From assembly GCA_032717465.1 (NCBI GenBank), contig CM064632.1, forward strand, positions 22,638,385-22,702,384: a DNA stretch of 64,000 bases, read 5' to 3'. Below are positions 32,761-44,199 of this stretch, piece after piece. The stretch is from Coenobita brevimanus. Lineage: Eukaryota > Arthropoda > Malacostraca > Decapoda > Coenobitidae. Made by a program: the position numbers and the translations under genes. Each line of letters starts with the position of its first letter. Within the stretch, counting starts at the first letter, position 1. The notes beneath the pieces were generated by a model. It had not been told where the DNA came from. It did not search any database and saw only the letters and a program-made list of their open reading frames with translations.

Positions 32761-34535
32761 TGCAATCGTTTGTCGTTACATAATTGTTACATATCGTTTG
32801 TAGTTACATAATTGTAATAATTGCAGGCCTGACATTGAATCCGGTCATGCTGCGGTCGATGATATGATGTGCCATGCCACTAGTTTGTGGAGACAACAAT
32901 TTGCTTTTTATTTCACTTATAGGAGTTTATGTGGTATTTTGGCATTTGTAGTAACACTTACACTTATTTTCATTTGTTTGTTGTGTGATCTTACTCTATT
33001 TCTTTCTTTTTTCTTTCTTACTTTTTCTTCTTTTTTTTTTTTTTGTATGTATTGATTTTCTATAGTTTGTTTTTCTTCGCTTGTGTACGCTTTTTCTGTG
33101 TTGTTCATGGTTGCAAAAATACTGGCTAATTCCCTTGGGACCCTTTTTTAAGGTTTAGTTTATATTGCACAGATATTACTGAAAATGATATTATATAGCC
33201 CCATATTTTGTTATTTTATATAAAAATATATATATACACTATATACAGTAATAACTATATACACTGACTTGTTGTCCACTTGTACCTATCGTGGGCAATA
33301 TATGTGTCAGCACTGTGTGGAAATCTTTGTCTTCACGATTGTGTTGAAGATGTTCATTCTTGCTAACGCCATTTGTGTTGGCCATTTTTTTTTCTTATTC
33401 GGTTTTCCTTGTAACTTAATTTATCTGTTTCCACTAGGTAGCTTTAATTAATAAATGTTTAATACAGTTCTTTTAATCGCTCACTGAGTAACTGTGATGG
33501 TATATTTTCTTTATCACTTTGTAGATGTAATAATGTATAGCTGTATGTATGAAACACGTATTTTAGGTAGTTATAAATGGAAACACTCGTTGGTAGTAAA
33601 TAAATGCTATAATAAATGAATGAATATATACAGTGTAGAATATTTATTGTTGGTGCAAGTATTTAATGATTGAATTATGATGATAACTGAAGTAGGTATA
33701 TGTATTTAAGTTGTAACTATACAGCACGTTTTTTGTGTTTGTGCAGAAGCTTATTGTCTATCACTGTGTATTGTATATATGAAGTAACTATGTAACTCAC
33801 TAATTTTTACCGTGGTGGGAATGGTGTGAGTGGTGTTGCACGTGGTGATAGCGTTGTCCTTCGCGGGTTGATTAACGTGTTGTCGTCTCAGCAAGCACGC
33901 ATGATGACGTTGACTTCCCACACTGGTAGCTGTGGTGAGTAAATGAGTAGCGATGAGTAACTTGAGTGAAGATGAGTAAGATGAGTTGTGAATATGGACT
34001 TGGTATCTGCTTCGTCGTCTTGACCTCTTCACTCCTGCGTCAGCAGTGGAGGTTGGGTGGATGTAGCAGAGAGAGGAGGGTGAGGTCTGGTGGTTGTGAA
34101 TCGTGTCTCACTCTTCGTTTGTTTGTTTTGTTTTTCTTTCTTGATGTTTTCTCGATCCTTTTCTCTTGTGATTTACTCGTTGTAGGATGAAGACTGCCGC
34201 TACTTGTAGGAGCGTGTAGAAGATTATACAAACGCATCGTAGAGTTGTTACTTGTAGTTGATTGTAGATGGTTGTAGTTCGTTGGTTCGTCGTAGAAATT
34301 GCAAGATTGATTGTATCAGTACTTTGTTAAACTACTTGCAAGGCGTCCTGTGACCTCTTCACCTCTACATCAGCGTGATGATCGGGGAGACTGAGGGGGG
34401 GTTGGAGAGAATACTGTCAGGAGCTGGTTGTGCGTTGTCGGTTGTGAGAGGTATTTTTTGTTTTCAATCTTGATATTTTGTAGGAATTCACTGTTGATTC
34501 GTAGACGAGGTTCGTATACGTTCGCTGCTACCAAA

Positions 34536-35159
34536 TGTCACAAGAAAGGACTTTGTAGTTACTTGTAGAGAAGTTTTATATATATTAGACTTGTGGACGA
34601 GCTGTTGTTATACTTGAGTTGTTTGTAAGTTGATAATCTTGGTTCCCATTTGTCATGCAATGACAGGAGAAGTAAAGAATTGCATGGGACTATTTTTATT
34701 TGTCTTGGAAATATTAACAAAGTCTCTCACACACGAGTGAAGTTAAGTAGAGTCCCGCGAGCTACCTCTCTGTCTCGCTCTCTCTCTCTCTCTCTCTCTT
34801 CCAAGTTGCTAAGCCTTTCTCCCTACTACCTGCCGATTCTATGGCCTGTCTCCTTCTGACCTCTTGACTCCTAAATTCTGGTGTAGCAGGGGTCGTGTCA
34901 CGTGTGTTACACTCTGGTTGGAAAGTTCCAGAAACCTGTGTGTGAGTATGTGTGCATGTGTGTGTATGGTCACGAGGCACTGTCGTGTGCCTATAAATCA
35001 TTCCTTGAGTTAAGAGTGTGTAAGCATGTTTAGCATTGCTCGATTCTCGCAGACACAATACCTTCTCATCATCTGACTTCCTGCTTCTATCTGTCTCTCT
35101 ATCAATCTATTTATCTATTTATCTATTATGATTTGCAATTATAATATGGAGACCTGACA
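34536..35159 (+). repeat. Right LTR of the nested non-autonomous element (624 bp)
   Basis: It begins TGTCACAAG and ends GACCTGACA, and is a near-identical direct repeat of 31306-31906 except for the first ~20 bases and small indels. The target duplication GGGC follows. Confidence 0.9.
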
Positions 35160-35830
35160 GGGCGGTGGATGCTGGAACGGTCCAGTGAGAGATGGCAGTG
35201 TGTGGAAACTCCCTGTACTATTGTTTGCAGATGATACTGTGTTGTTAAGTGGAGACGAAGGGGAGCTGCAAGGCTTGGTGGATGAGTTTGGGAGAGTGTG
35301 TATGAAACGGAATCAAAGGGTGAATGTAGGGAAGAGTAAAGTTATGGTCTGCGAGAGAAGTGAAGTCAGTGAATGTACAGTAAGGTTGGATGAGGAGGAA
35401 ATGGAAAATGTGAGTGCATTGGACCTTGTTGGAGGAACAGAAGTCAAGAGTGAGAGCAGTGGAAATGAGTTATATGAGAGGAACATGTGGAGTCACTTGG
35501 AGAGACAGACTGACAAATGAGGAACAGAAGGAGCGTTGTGGTATGGATGCGGATGTGATAGGACGGGTTAGGAGATGCACACTGAGGTGGTTTGGCCATG
35601 TGGAGAGGATGGAGAATGAGAGACTGGCGAGGAAAGTTTAGGTGGGTGAGGTGGAAGGGGGGAGAGGGAAGGGGTAGTCAAGGATGAGATGGAGGGATGG
35701 AGTGGAGAGGTATATGAGAGGGGGGAGGTGAGCTGGGAGTAGGGCAATGAAATGACGGGGGACAGGGTGACATGGAGGCCATTTGTTTGTGGCCACCCCT
35801 TACGGGATTAAGGCGTCTGGCAATAGATAG
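35160..35830 (+). pseudogene. FADD-type LINE RT fragment, downstream part and 3' end (locus c, part 2)
   Basis: Frame 35185-35520 encodes the RT active-site region PVLLFADDTVLLSGDEGELQ and VNVGKSKVMVCERSE. A shift then leads into 35414-35641 with VTWRDRLTNEEQKERC and RCTLRWFGHVERMENER. A further degraded G-rich part ends in GGGATTAAGGCGTCTGGC and GATAGATAG, followed by a (GAT)n tail. Together with 30967-31305 it is one LINE copy split by the LTR element. Confidence 0.85.
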
Positions 35831-37282
35831 ACAGATGATGATGATGATGATGATGACAATTAATAATGATGATGATAATAATAATAATAATAATAATATA
35901 ACAATAATAATAATAACTGGGCAGAATGTTATAACTCTGTGATCTCTTGTCCTCTAAATGGCTAAAATAGTTAAGTTCTCATTGTTAAGGCGGCTGAACA
36001 CATATCATCGAGACAACCAATCTGATCTAAGGTACTTTTGTAGGACAGCCAGATAAAAGGAATTGCCGTTTATATTTAGACAAGAAGTATATCAACGTAC
36101 GGTATATGTCAGAGCAACGAAGGTGAAATATCTAAAATACAGGAATAAAAGCGGGTGCTTGTGGTCGTCCCAATCCCACGAGAATACAGGCCTTGAATGT
36201 GCCATCAGCTGCTGGAAGGTGATGGCAGAGGCAGCCAGGTCAGGTCAGGTCAGGTCACACACATTCCCCTCCAGCACCAACAGCCGATAAATCCTCCATA
36301 TGTCCCTTATGCCACGATCACGACCTTCCCTTAACCTCTTCCCTTGGGTGACCTCATTTTATATATATTCTTGCTACCTCCACACGATTTTATTTTGTTT
36401 GTTAAACCCAAATTCATTTATTATTATTGTTTTACTGGAGAGAGTAGATACAGCCATCATTAATTTATTCCTTTCCCATGAGTTTTCTTCATTTGCTCCC
36501 CCCCCCCACCAAAAAGAAAAAAAATAATAATGGCATCAGCAAGAAATAAGTAAGAATTATTATAGTAATATGTCACCGGATGTACGGGGTGGAAATAATG
36601 CGCTGGGTGTAACCTACGCTGAAAAAAAAAAAAAAAATCGGTGGACTCGGTGGTAATGTAGCTGTCTGCCGATACAAAAAATGAAATAGTCTGATGGTGG
36701 CAAAATAAATAAATAAATAAACAAATAAATGTTCCAAAATATTTATCAAGAATTACAACAAGGAGTCGGATCTTACGTGAAAGTGAGAGCGTCATCGTGG
36801 GTCATATTCTCGTACACTATTGTAGCTCTTTAACTCTTATTTCTTATTGAGGTTTTATCCTGTTACACTTCACTATTTCCTTAAATGCATTCTATATTAT
36901 TTTTCAGGCATAATCTTAGTGAGTTTTTATTCTATTTAACTTAAGTATCTTCTACATGCCTTCTACAGTTATTTTATAGACATTATATATCTGTAATTAT
37001 TATAGCAGACGGGAAGATTTACGTAGAAATCACTGTAGTTGGGCTGTTATCTGATGAAACTGGGCCAACTTTACCTTCATATTAATTCGAGGTTGCATGA
37101 AATTCTAGGAGCCTTAGTTACGTGGCAGAAATGAGTCTCCTTGGTTACTAGTCAAATTTATCCAACTGAAATGGGGTTACGGATCAGTGTTAGATGAAAA
37201 CAAAGGAACAATAACACAAACAAACCTGACAACAAAGGGAGCCTGGGAAGCATCCTAAGGTGACATCACTACAACCCCCTGA
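35831..37282. other. No gene; (GAT)n/(AAT)n tail, dispersed-repeat fragments, AT-rich DNA
   Basis: (GAT)n then (AAT)n lie at about 35835-35910. A repeat shared with 37507 and 38636 is at about 36190-36310, with GGTCAGGTCAGGTCAGG, CACACATTCC and GCCGATAAATCCTCC. CTTGCTACCTCCACACGATT near 36372 belongs to a faint dispersed motif. A C run lies at 36497 and a poly-A run at 36621. Nothing coding is seen. Confidence 0.5.
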
Positions 37283-37503
37283 GTCCGGATTCTCGTCGGT
37301 TGTGGAAGCTCCCTAACACCTTTTCCTAAGCGAATTATTTTGTCTACATCTTCTTGTCCTCGTCTGTGTTATATAAATCCTTACACTATTGCCATACGCT
37401 GCATAAATAACGTACAAATGGATATTAACCTTACATATCCTAAAGGTAAACCGCTAAGGAAGAGGTGTTAGGGAGCTTCCTCAATCACCGAGAATACAAG
37501 CCC
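37283..37503 (+). mobile_element. MITE-A copy 6
   Basis: Left end GGATTCTCGTCGGTTGTGG and CTCCCTAACACCTTTTCCTA. Right end CCGCTAAGGAAGAGGTGTTA and GGGAGCTTCCTCAATCACCG then AGAATACAAGCCC. Confidence 0.8.
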
Positions 37504-37506
37504 AGG

Positions 37507-37610
37507 TGGTGGCGGGAAGGTGAGTCGCCAGCCAGGCCAGGTCAACACACATTCCACCCTAGCACCTGTGACCTATAAATTCCCGATGTGACCCACACTC
37601 CAAGACATCC
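37507..37610 (+). repeat. Dispersed repeat shared with 36190-36310 and 38636-38700
   Basis: The common blocks are CACACATTCC, CCTAGCACC or CCAGCACC, and CCTATAAAT followed by CC and GTGTCCC-like sequence. Two of the three copies directly follow or closely neighbour a MITE-A copy. Confidence 0.5.
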
Positions 37611-37617
37611 CCGAGCA

Positions 37618-37835
37618 ATTTCACTCCTATGGGTTTCACAGCTAAGGGTTTCACTGCTATGGGTTTCATAGCTATAGGTTTCACAGCTATGGGTTTCACA
37701 GCTATGGGTTTCACAGCTATGGGTTTCGCTGTTATGGGTTTCAAAGCTATGGGTTTCACTGCTCTAGGTTTCACTGCTCTGGGTTTCAAAGTTATGCGTT
37801 TCACTGCTCTGGGTTTCACTGCTATGATTTTCTCC
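37618..37835. repeat. 15-bp minisatellite, about 14 units
   Basis: Unit GGGTTTCACAGCTAT with substitutions. Because 15 is a multiple of three, frames on both strands stay open (GFTAM- or KPIAV-type pentapeptides). There is no start context or flanking exon, so I read it as a satellite and not a gene. Confidence 0.88.
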
Positions 37836-38068
37836 TAAAATGTAGCAATGTCTGGGGACAGGCTACAGTGGCAGGAATCTCATCATCTCGTGGAAGCAAA
37901 GAGGGAATGCATTTGAGGGAACCAAGAATGCAATGAAAACTGTACTGAAAGAATTAAAGAATAGTGCTATATGAATTTGGTAAGATTACTAAAAGAGGTC
38001 TGGCCTAAGCTGGGAGTGAGTGAGTGCGTTATCTGGTGCTGAAAGGAAAGTGATGGGTCGGTATCCCC

Positions 38069-38117
<49 letters not shown>

Positions 38118-38355
38118 ATCCTCTACAGCTTCCCAAGCGCGGATGTAAATATAAATGCAATAAGGAAAGATTAACGCAGCAGGAGTGACAAGCTGAATAA
38201 GACTGTCAGGCTGTGCACGACTGAGGAAGTTGCCTAACACCTTTTCCTAAGCGATTTATTTTGTTCATTAAACCTTATTGCCCTCTTATTATTAATTTTT
38301 GCTTTAACACAGCCAGACGATAATTCAGGGATTTTGCATCTAGAGGAGTAAGAAC
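37836..38355. other. No gene; (AC)n at about 38073-38115 and a MITE-A half at 38208-38274
   Basis: The half element has GAGGAAGTTGCCTAACACC and TTTTCCTAAGCGATTTATTT, but its mirror end is missing. Confidence 0.65.
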
Positions 38356-38580
38356 AGGCCTGTATTCTCGTCGGCTAAGGAGGCTCCCTAGCACCCCTTC
38401 TTTAGCGACTTATTATTTGATATAGCCGGTTAATATCTTCTTGTACTTTGCTTATGCAGAGTATGACAATGTTATCATGATTTATGTAACACGAACTAGG
38501 AGAGTATGGTGCAATACGCAAAGTAAATCGCTTAAGAAAAGGTGTTAGGGAGCTTCAACAACCGACGAGAATACGTGTCC
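38356..38580 (+). mobile_element. MITE-A copy 7
   Basis: Left end AGGCCTGTATTCTCGTCGGC followed by TAAGGAGGCTCCCTAGCACC. Right end AAATCGCTTAAGAAAAGGTG and TTAGGGAGCTTCAACAACCG then ACGAGAATACG. Confidence 0.8.
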
Positions 38581-38896
38581 TCACTATCCCCATCGTTACT
38601 ATAGGTCCTTATGAAATGGTATAAAATCTGGTGATAACAACAACACACACGTTGCACCAGCACCAGTAGCCTATAAATCCTGCCGTGTCCCCCCATCACA
38701 CCATCACCTTATTAGTTTAGTTTATTTAGTCTATTCTTGCTGCCTCTGAACGATTTTAATAAGACTTGGTGAGACTTCTCAAAATGGATGGGTTAAGACA
38801 TTCACTAAACTTTGTACTACTAAAAATCATTTACTCTGTGGAATAAAATCTTACTGGGCAGTAGTGAGAATAAAATAAACACATTCCACACCCCAA
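38581..38896. other. No gene; dispersed-repeat fragment at 38636-38700
   Basis: The fragment has GCACCAGTAGCCTATAAATC and GTGTCCCC. CTTGCTGCCTCTGAACGATT near 38736 is the faint motif also near 36372. Confidence 0.5.
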
Positions 38897-39117
38897 CCGG
38901 TATTCCCGTCAGTTAAGCAAGCTCCCTGACACCTCTTCCTTACCGATTAAGTTTTGGATACGGCTAGTTAATATCATTTTGTACGGTATTTATGCAGAGT
39001 ATGGTGATTTTAGAATGACTTAAGTAACACTGAAGAGGACGGCAAGGTGTAATATGCAAAATAAATTACTAAGAAAAGGTATTAGGGAGCTTCCTTAACC
39101 AACGAGAATACGAGTCT
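38897..39117 (+). mobile_element. MITE-A copy 8
   Basis: Left end CGGTATTCCCGTCAGTTAAG and CTCCCTGACACCTCTTCCTT. Right end TAAGAAAAGGTATTAGGGAG and CTTCCTTAACCAACGAGAAT. Confidence 0.8.
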
Positions 39118-39164
39118 TGTAAAACATTCTACATCTTCCTTCCTTGACCTTCGTGTGAAAGCAA

Positions 39165-39229
39165 ATCTAAACTAGAATGGCACTCAGTACAGCGCATACA
39201 TCCGCCAACGCCCTATCTCGCATTCTTAA

Positions 39230-39265
<36 letters not shown>

Positions 39266-39455
39266 TGGATCCGCACCTTAATCCGGATCCGCACCAAAGT
39301 TTATTGAGTCTATTCTGGGCCAAGGCCCGTTCTTCTACCAAGTTTCATGGAAATCCGTCCAGTAGTTTTTGTGTAATCTTGTTCACATACCAACCAATAA
39401 ACAAACTAACAGACGGACAGGGGTGAAAACATAACCTCCTTAGCGGAGGTAATAC
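39165..39455 (+). repeat. SINE-like dispersed repeat with internal poly-A
   Basis: It starts near TAGAATGGCACTCAGTACAG and CATCCGCCAACGCCCTAT, contains a ~25-bp A run (39236-39262), then AAGTTTCATGGAAATCCGTC, CAGTAGTTTTTGTGTAATC and ends ACATAACCTCCTTAGCGGAG. CCTCCGCCAA-type and GGCGGAGG-type ends are complementary. The phrases resemble a widely distributed invertebrate SINE/RTE-tail repeat that I recall only in general form. Confidence 0.55.
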
Positions 39456-39498
39456 GACAAGGAGGCGATCGTAAATTTGAGTTTCCCACTGCTGGAAT

Positions 39499-39655
39499 GT
39501 CTGCGTGGTTCCCTAGCACCTGTTCCCTAGCGATTTATTCTGCAAATTAAATCTAAAACCTATGTTGCTAATATATTGATATAACACACAAGAATATTAT
39601 GGTTCTATAAGATAAGGTGATAATGAATTAAGAAGCTTCCTTTGCCACCTGGGGC
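39499..39655 (+). repeat. Degenerate MITE-A remnant
   Basis: TTCCCTAGCACCTGTTCCCT and AGCGATTTATT are kept at the left. At the right only AAGAAGCTTCCTTTGCC remains. The interior is shortened. Confidence 0.45.
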
Positions 39656-39659
39656 AAGA

Positions 39660-40505
39660 TATACACAATTAACCTGCCCCATCCCAACCACTTTTCCACC
39701 ACTGACTCCCCCCAATCCCGACCATTTTAGGAAAAAAAAAAATTTTGGCTCAAACCTTCGCTTTTGGTGAGCAACATCGAAAATTCATAGAGAAATCGCT
39801 CACCTGAGGTTTAAAATACTCATTACAGGTAGGAGTACCTCCTTACCTTACTGGGTTTTCTATCAGGCTGGCACCAAAGAAAACGAGTTCTATGTGAGGA
39901 TAACTATTTCACACCACTCATAAACGGTATTTATTTATTTACTTGGTACGAATTTATATGTAGTACAAGAGTATATTGGTTTTCAAGCAGTAATATAGGC
40001 ATTATAAGCATTGTTTCACTCACTAATACCTGCCCTTTTTTTGCCACATTACCTGATCATCATTTCTAACTGTTTCTTCCTCTAATGCTATGTAAAGTTT
40101 GTCCTCCACATTGTCATTGATTGGGGAATCACTCTGGCCCTGAATTTCGTACTGTGGCATGACATGGCTATACTGGCCAGGTCACTGATAACAGGTGAAT
40201 TGCTGAGACAATGGCATGCAGGGGGGGGGAGGAGGTCATGCTGGGTAAGGCATTGTCCCTGCCTGGCATCTTGTTGAGGAAGGTGTCACGTGTAAACGTA
40301 CCAAAAATGACTCGCGAAAATTGAAAATTGTGCAAATTAGGGACCTTGCAATTTTTTTGCGTTTATGTACGTCGATGGGATTGGCAGTGACAAAACGTGT
40401 GGACGTTAAAGAACGTCGACGGGACGTCGCGGGGGTTGAATTACAAAAAGTCACACTGAATATGGGCACCGGAAAGAAAGAGTGAGAGAGAGAGAGATAA
40501 TGTGG

Positions 40506-40582
<77 letters not shown>

Positions 40583-40698
40583 ACAAGTAAACAGACAACA
40601 TATCGATATTTGTATGTAATGATGGTCTGAATGTACAGTACAGTACATGTACACGCAGTCAACTCTGAGATGTGTATAGCCAGCATCAAAAGTCCTGT

Positions 40699-40737
<39 letters not shown>

Positions 40738-41249
40738 CAATTAGTGTGGTGAATCCTCAGCAGTCGACACTAAAGAAACTGATCTAAAGGTAAATATCTA
40801 TAGCAAAATAAAGTCATCAGTGTCAGTTACCGTGGACTAACCACAGTGTCACAAACCAAGGAGAGGAAAACAAGAGCTACGACAGGACTTTTGACAGCGG
40901 CTGTACGTACGCGTGGGCGTCCCAACCTTTCCTATCTTGGAGGAAAACAATTTGCCCGTCCATTTCCCGGGCGTCCAGACAGACAAATGGATCCTCGTGG
41001 GTGATTACTCAATTTCCTGACCAGAATATTGATGGACACAATTATCGGCCAAGCTCAGCCCAGGAAAACAGCTCTTGTGTTTCCCTGTCCCTCGGCCCAC
41101 TATCGTTTTTATTTCTCTCTAGTGCATTCGGTGGTCATCCCGTCAAGCGTCCACGGGTTGTTCTAATCACTCAGCCTACAAATAATCACTGGAAAAGTAA
41201 ACAGGGTGCTAGGATTGTGTAGATGGACTTGAGAGTTATATCTATTGTA

Positions 41250-41294
<45 letters not shown>

Positions 41295-41514
41295 GAGAGA
41301 GAGAGAGAGAGAGAGCAGGAGTTATAACCCTAATTAAAAGACACAGAAAACTTTATCAGAGGGAAAACTGTGTGAGTAACTTCAGGGAGACGTGAGGCGT
41401 ACACACTTTACCCATATTTACAAACTTTTCTCAACTCTTGCATTTTAGTGACAGCTTCTTCATGTATATTTTTCTTGCTTCCTCCAGACGGTTTAATTCA
41501 GCTTTAAGGAGATT
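39660..41514. other. No gene seen; (GT)n, (CT)n, (AC)n tracts
   Basis: (GT)n lies at about 40507-40580, (CT)n at about 40700-40732 and (AC)n then (GA)n at about 41254-41316. 40355-40440 has several ACGT/GTCGACGGGACG motifs of unknown meaning. No coding signal was recognised. Confidence 0.55.
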
Positions 41515-41600
41515 TGGGGGAGGCGGTGGCCGAGGCGCTAGAGAGGTGGCCTGCGTTCACAATGGACCCAGATTCAAATTCCGGCTAGGACAGGGTATAG
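41515..41600 (+). repeat. tRNA-derived SINE head (partial)
   Basis: GGTGGCCGAGGCGCTAGAG resembles a tRNA Ser/Leu-type 5' half with A box. AGATTCAAATTCCGGCTAGG, about 40 bp further on, resembles the B box and T arm. The spacing fits RNA polymerase III internal promoters, but pairing of the acceptor stem is poor, so it is a SINE or pseudogene and not a functional tRNA. Confidence 0.5.
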
Positions 41601-42622
41601 TTTAGGGACTTGAATTTCGTTACAGCAGAGTTTACTGATCTACCAGAAGACCCGCTGACGTGTCGTAAAAACATCCTCGCTGATACCAATACAACAGTCC
41701 TATATGAGACAGCTCTAGCGAGTATTTAATACATGGACGGTGGTGTTAGTGGCGTAGTGGTGACATTTGGAGGTGAAGTTCGTAATAAGTCTGCTAGGCC
41801 TCAGGGAACGGACTGCAAACCTATGCCCAGAGTTGATCACATTAAAAAAAAAAAAAAAAAAGTTAGAGGGTAAATGAAGACGACAACATCCTTAATTCGG
41901 AAACTCTCAAAAGCTGTAAAAAGAAAGAGAGAGAAAGTCAGGAGATATCAAGACTAATGTGATAAGACTTTTTTTTTTTAATGGGTGTACAAAGGTGCAA
42001 GACAGCCTCAAAAATTCTGATGGCCGTTTATGTAACACTTGCAAATTGCTTTATGTGCCCAGCCTGCATCCCACATTAGAGAATGCAGTCAGCAACGCTA
42101 AAGCGAAGTTTGATATAATGTTCTGTCGTCATCACATTTTCAGAAATTACCATATAGATTAAGGTTACTCCACACTTTGGCTCACTCAGTTTTGGCAATA
42201 TAGTCGAAGAAAGCTACATCGCCGGTCTGAAGAGGTTTTGTTTATGAGTTTAAGCGCTTTTTTCCTTCCTGCACTCATCCAGCAAACTTCACATCCATAT
42301 CTGAGTGACTATCACCTTGTGAAACATGTGATGAAATATTTTGTTTAGCAATATTTCGCTTATTCTGGCATGTCACCAGCCTGAGAAGATGGGGGTAGGA
42401 AGATGGAGGGTGGCGTGGGAGAGGGAAACGGGCAGGAGGAAGGCTGGAAGGAAGTCTCCTACTAAATACGTTTCCTATTTTGTACCATCGATTAAAAAAA
42501 AAAAAAAGTATCGGCACCCTGGGGTTGGATAAGATGTGAAATACATCGTCTCAGGTTCAATCGGTAGTGTTGGCATGCCTGTTTAATTCACAAAAATCGT
42601 TGATTTACCATGTAGTACAATG
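41601..42622. other. No gene seen; possible SINE body then unassigned DNA
   Basis: 41601-41870 may be the body of the tRNA-derived repeat and ends near an A run at 41844-41860. A TGGCGTAGTGG phrase at 41750 resembles an A box, but no B box follows at the right distance. Confidence 0.4.
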
Positions 42623-42634
42623 TTACGCCGACTA

Positions 42635-43248
42635 TCTATCTATCTATTGCCAGACGCCTCAATCCCGTTTGGGGTGGCCACAAACAAATCGCCTCCACAA
42701 ACAAATCGCCTCCAAGTCGCCCTGTCCCCTGCCATTTCACTGCCCTGCTCCCAACTCACACCCCCATCTCTCATATACCTCTCCAACCCATCCCTCCATC
42801 TCATCCTCGGCCTCCCCCTCCCTCTTCCCCCCTCCACCTCACTCACATACACTCTCCTTGTCAGTCTTTCACCCTCTCCACAGGGCCAAACCACCTCAGC
42901 GTGTTCTTCATAACGCTTCCTATCACATCCACATCCACACCACAACGCTCCTTTATATCCTCATTCGTCACCCTCTCTCTCCATGTGACTCCACAGGCTC
43001 CTCTTAAATAACTCATTTCCACTGCTCTCACTCTTGATTTGTGTCCTTCCAACAACGTCCAAGCTTCACTTCCATACGTTACAGTTGGTATCACAATACT
43101 GTCATGTAATAACTTTTTCACTTCCATGCTCACTTCCCTGTTTCTTATCACTGCTTTCAAAGAACCAGCAACCTTTCTTCCCTGCTGTACCCTTTCAAGC
43201 ACTTCACCCTCCAAACCTCCATCCTTACTCATCACAATACCCAAGTAC
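42635..43248 (-). mobile_element. 5'-truncated FADD-type LINE insertion with 12-bp target duplication (locus d)
   Basis: TTACGCCGACTA occurs at 42623-42634 and again at 43249-43260, bounding the insertion exactly. On the minus strand the element begins in RT C-terminal coding (KYLGIVMSKDGGLEGEVLER), continues through VTYGSEAWTLLEGHKSRVRA and LRWFGPVERVKD, shifts frame near 42890, and encodes GRGRPRMRWRDGLERYMRD before the common 3' end (GGATTGAGGCGTCTGGCAAT) and a short (GATA)n tail. The single frame break and intact duplication suggest a fairly recent, dead-on-arrival copy. Confidence 0.92.
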
Positions 43249-43261
43249 TTACGCCGACTAA

Positions 43262-44163
43262 TCCAGCTATATATCTGTAAAATGTATGATAACAACACAA
43301 ATGAAAGATACAAAATGACATAACCATGTCATTTCCCGTAAATCATAGTCCGTGTATCATAATGTCTCACACTGAAAGGGTCCCGATACTTTTTTTTATC
43401 GATGGTACATCAAATTCTTTTCCTAAACGATTTTATGTCTTTCAATATCCGCTTTCTTAAGCATTTTTTTTTTTTTTCACTGTTGGACTCTGGTAACACT
43501 CGTATCTTCATCTCAGTGTTTTTTCTTCATTTAAATTTTCTTTTAAAATCAACTATGATTTCAATAAAAAATTTTTACGCATTTCCACAGTTCAAGACTT
43601 GTTACCTCGTACTTTTTATTTACATATTTATTTATTTATTTAGTATTCTGTTACATAAGCGAACGGGAAGGCATTTAACGAGGCAGGCGGATGGAGTTTG
43701 CCTTGGAATTTCCTAAAGTTGCCCTGATCTGATAGTTACTACTAAATAGCCATAAAAGACGAATTTATGAGTGTACACTGTACAGGTATATATATAAAGA
43801 GACTATTACTGTCTAAGTAATTGATATGCTTAAAATCTCATGTTCAGAAATGTATTTAAATGAAAACGGTGAATAACGAATGTGTTGCAGAATCCGAAGA
43901 CAATGAAATCAGTTTACCTTCATACATTCTGGGAAATACCTTCTTAATAAAGAAAAGTTGCAATAGCTTTAACCATAATTTCTTTTAAAATCACCAGTAC
44001 ACCATCACAAAGATCTGCCATGATAATTCAGCTTTTGCCCTGAAAAAGACATATTTTCCTGGTCCTGAGCTAAGTTTATGTTCAGCTATACACATTTTCT
44101 TATTCTCATACTTCCTTCTCCTACAAACACACACATTTCTTAGTCTGGTGTTTCGTTCTTCTC

Positions 44164-44199
<36 letters not shown>

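Larger units (their letters stand above)
31306..35159 (+). mobile_element. Non-autonomous LTR element (3854 bp) nested in a LINE
   Basis: Two direct repeats of ~600 bp bound a 2.6-kb interior. Both begin TGTCA and end TGACA. The flanks are GGGC at 31302-31305 and GGGC at 35160-35163, a 4-bp target duplication. On either side the host LINE continues without loss. The interior has no gag, protease, RT or integrase motif in any frame. It holds an 81-bp tandem array and AT-rich DNA, so this resembles a LARD/TRIM-type element that would depend on another element's proteins. No clear tRNA primer site or long purine tract was seen at the LTR borders, which leaves the replication class somewhat open. 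Confidence 0.82.

Noticed and set aside
41515..41600. Functional tRNA gene
   Set aside because: A- and B-box-like motifs are present, but acceptor-stem pairing and a clear anticodon arm are lacking. It is treated as a SINE head.
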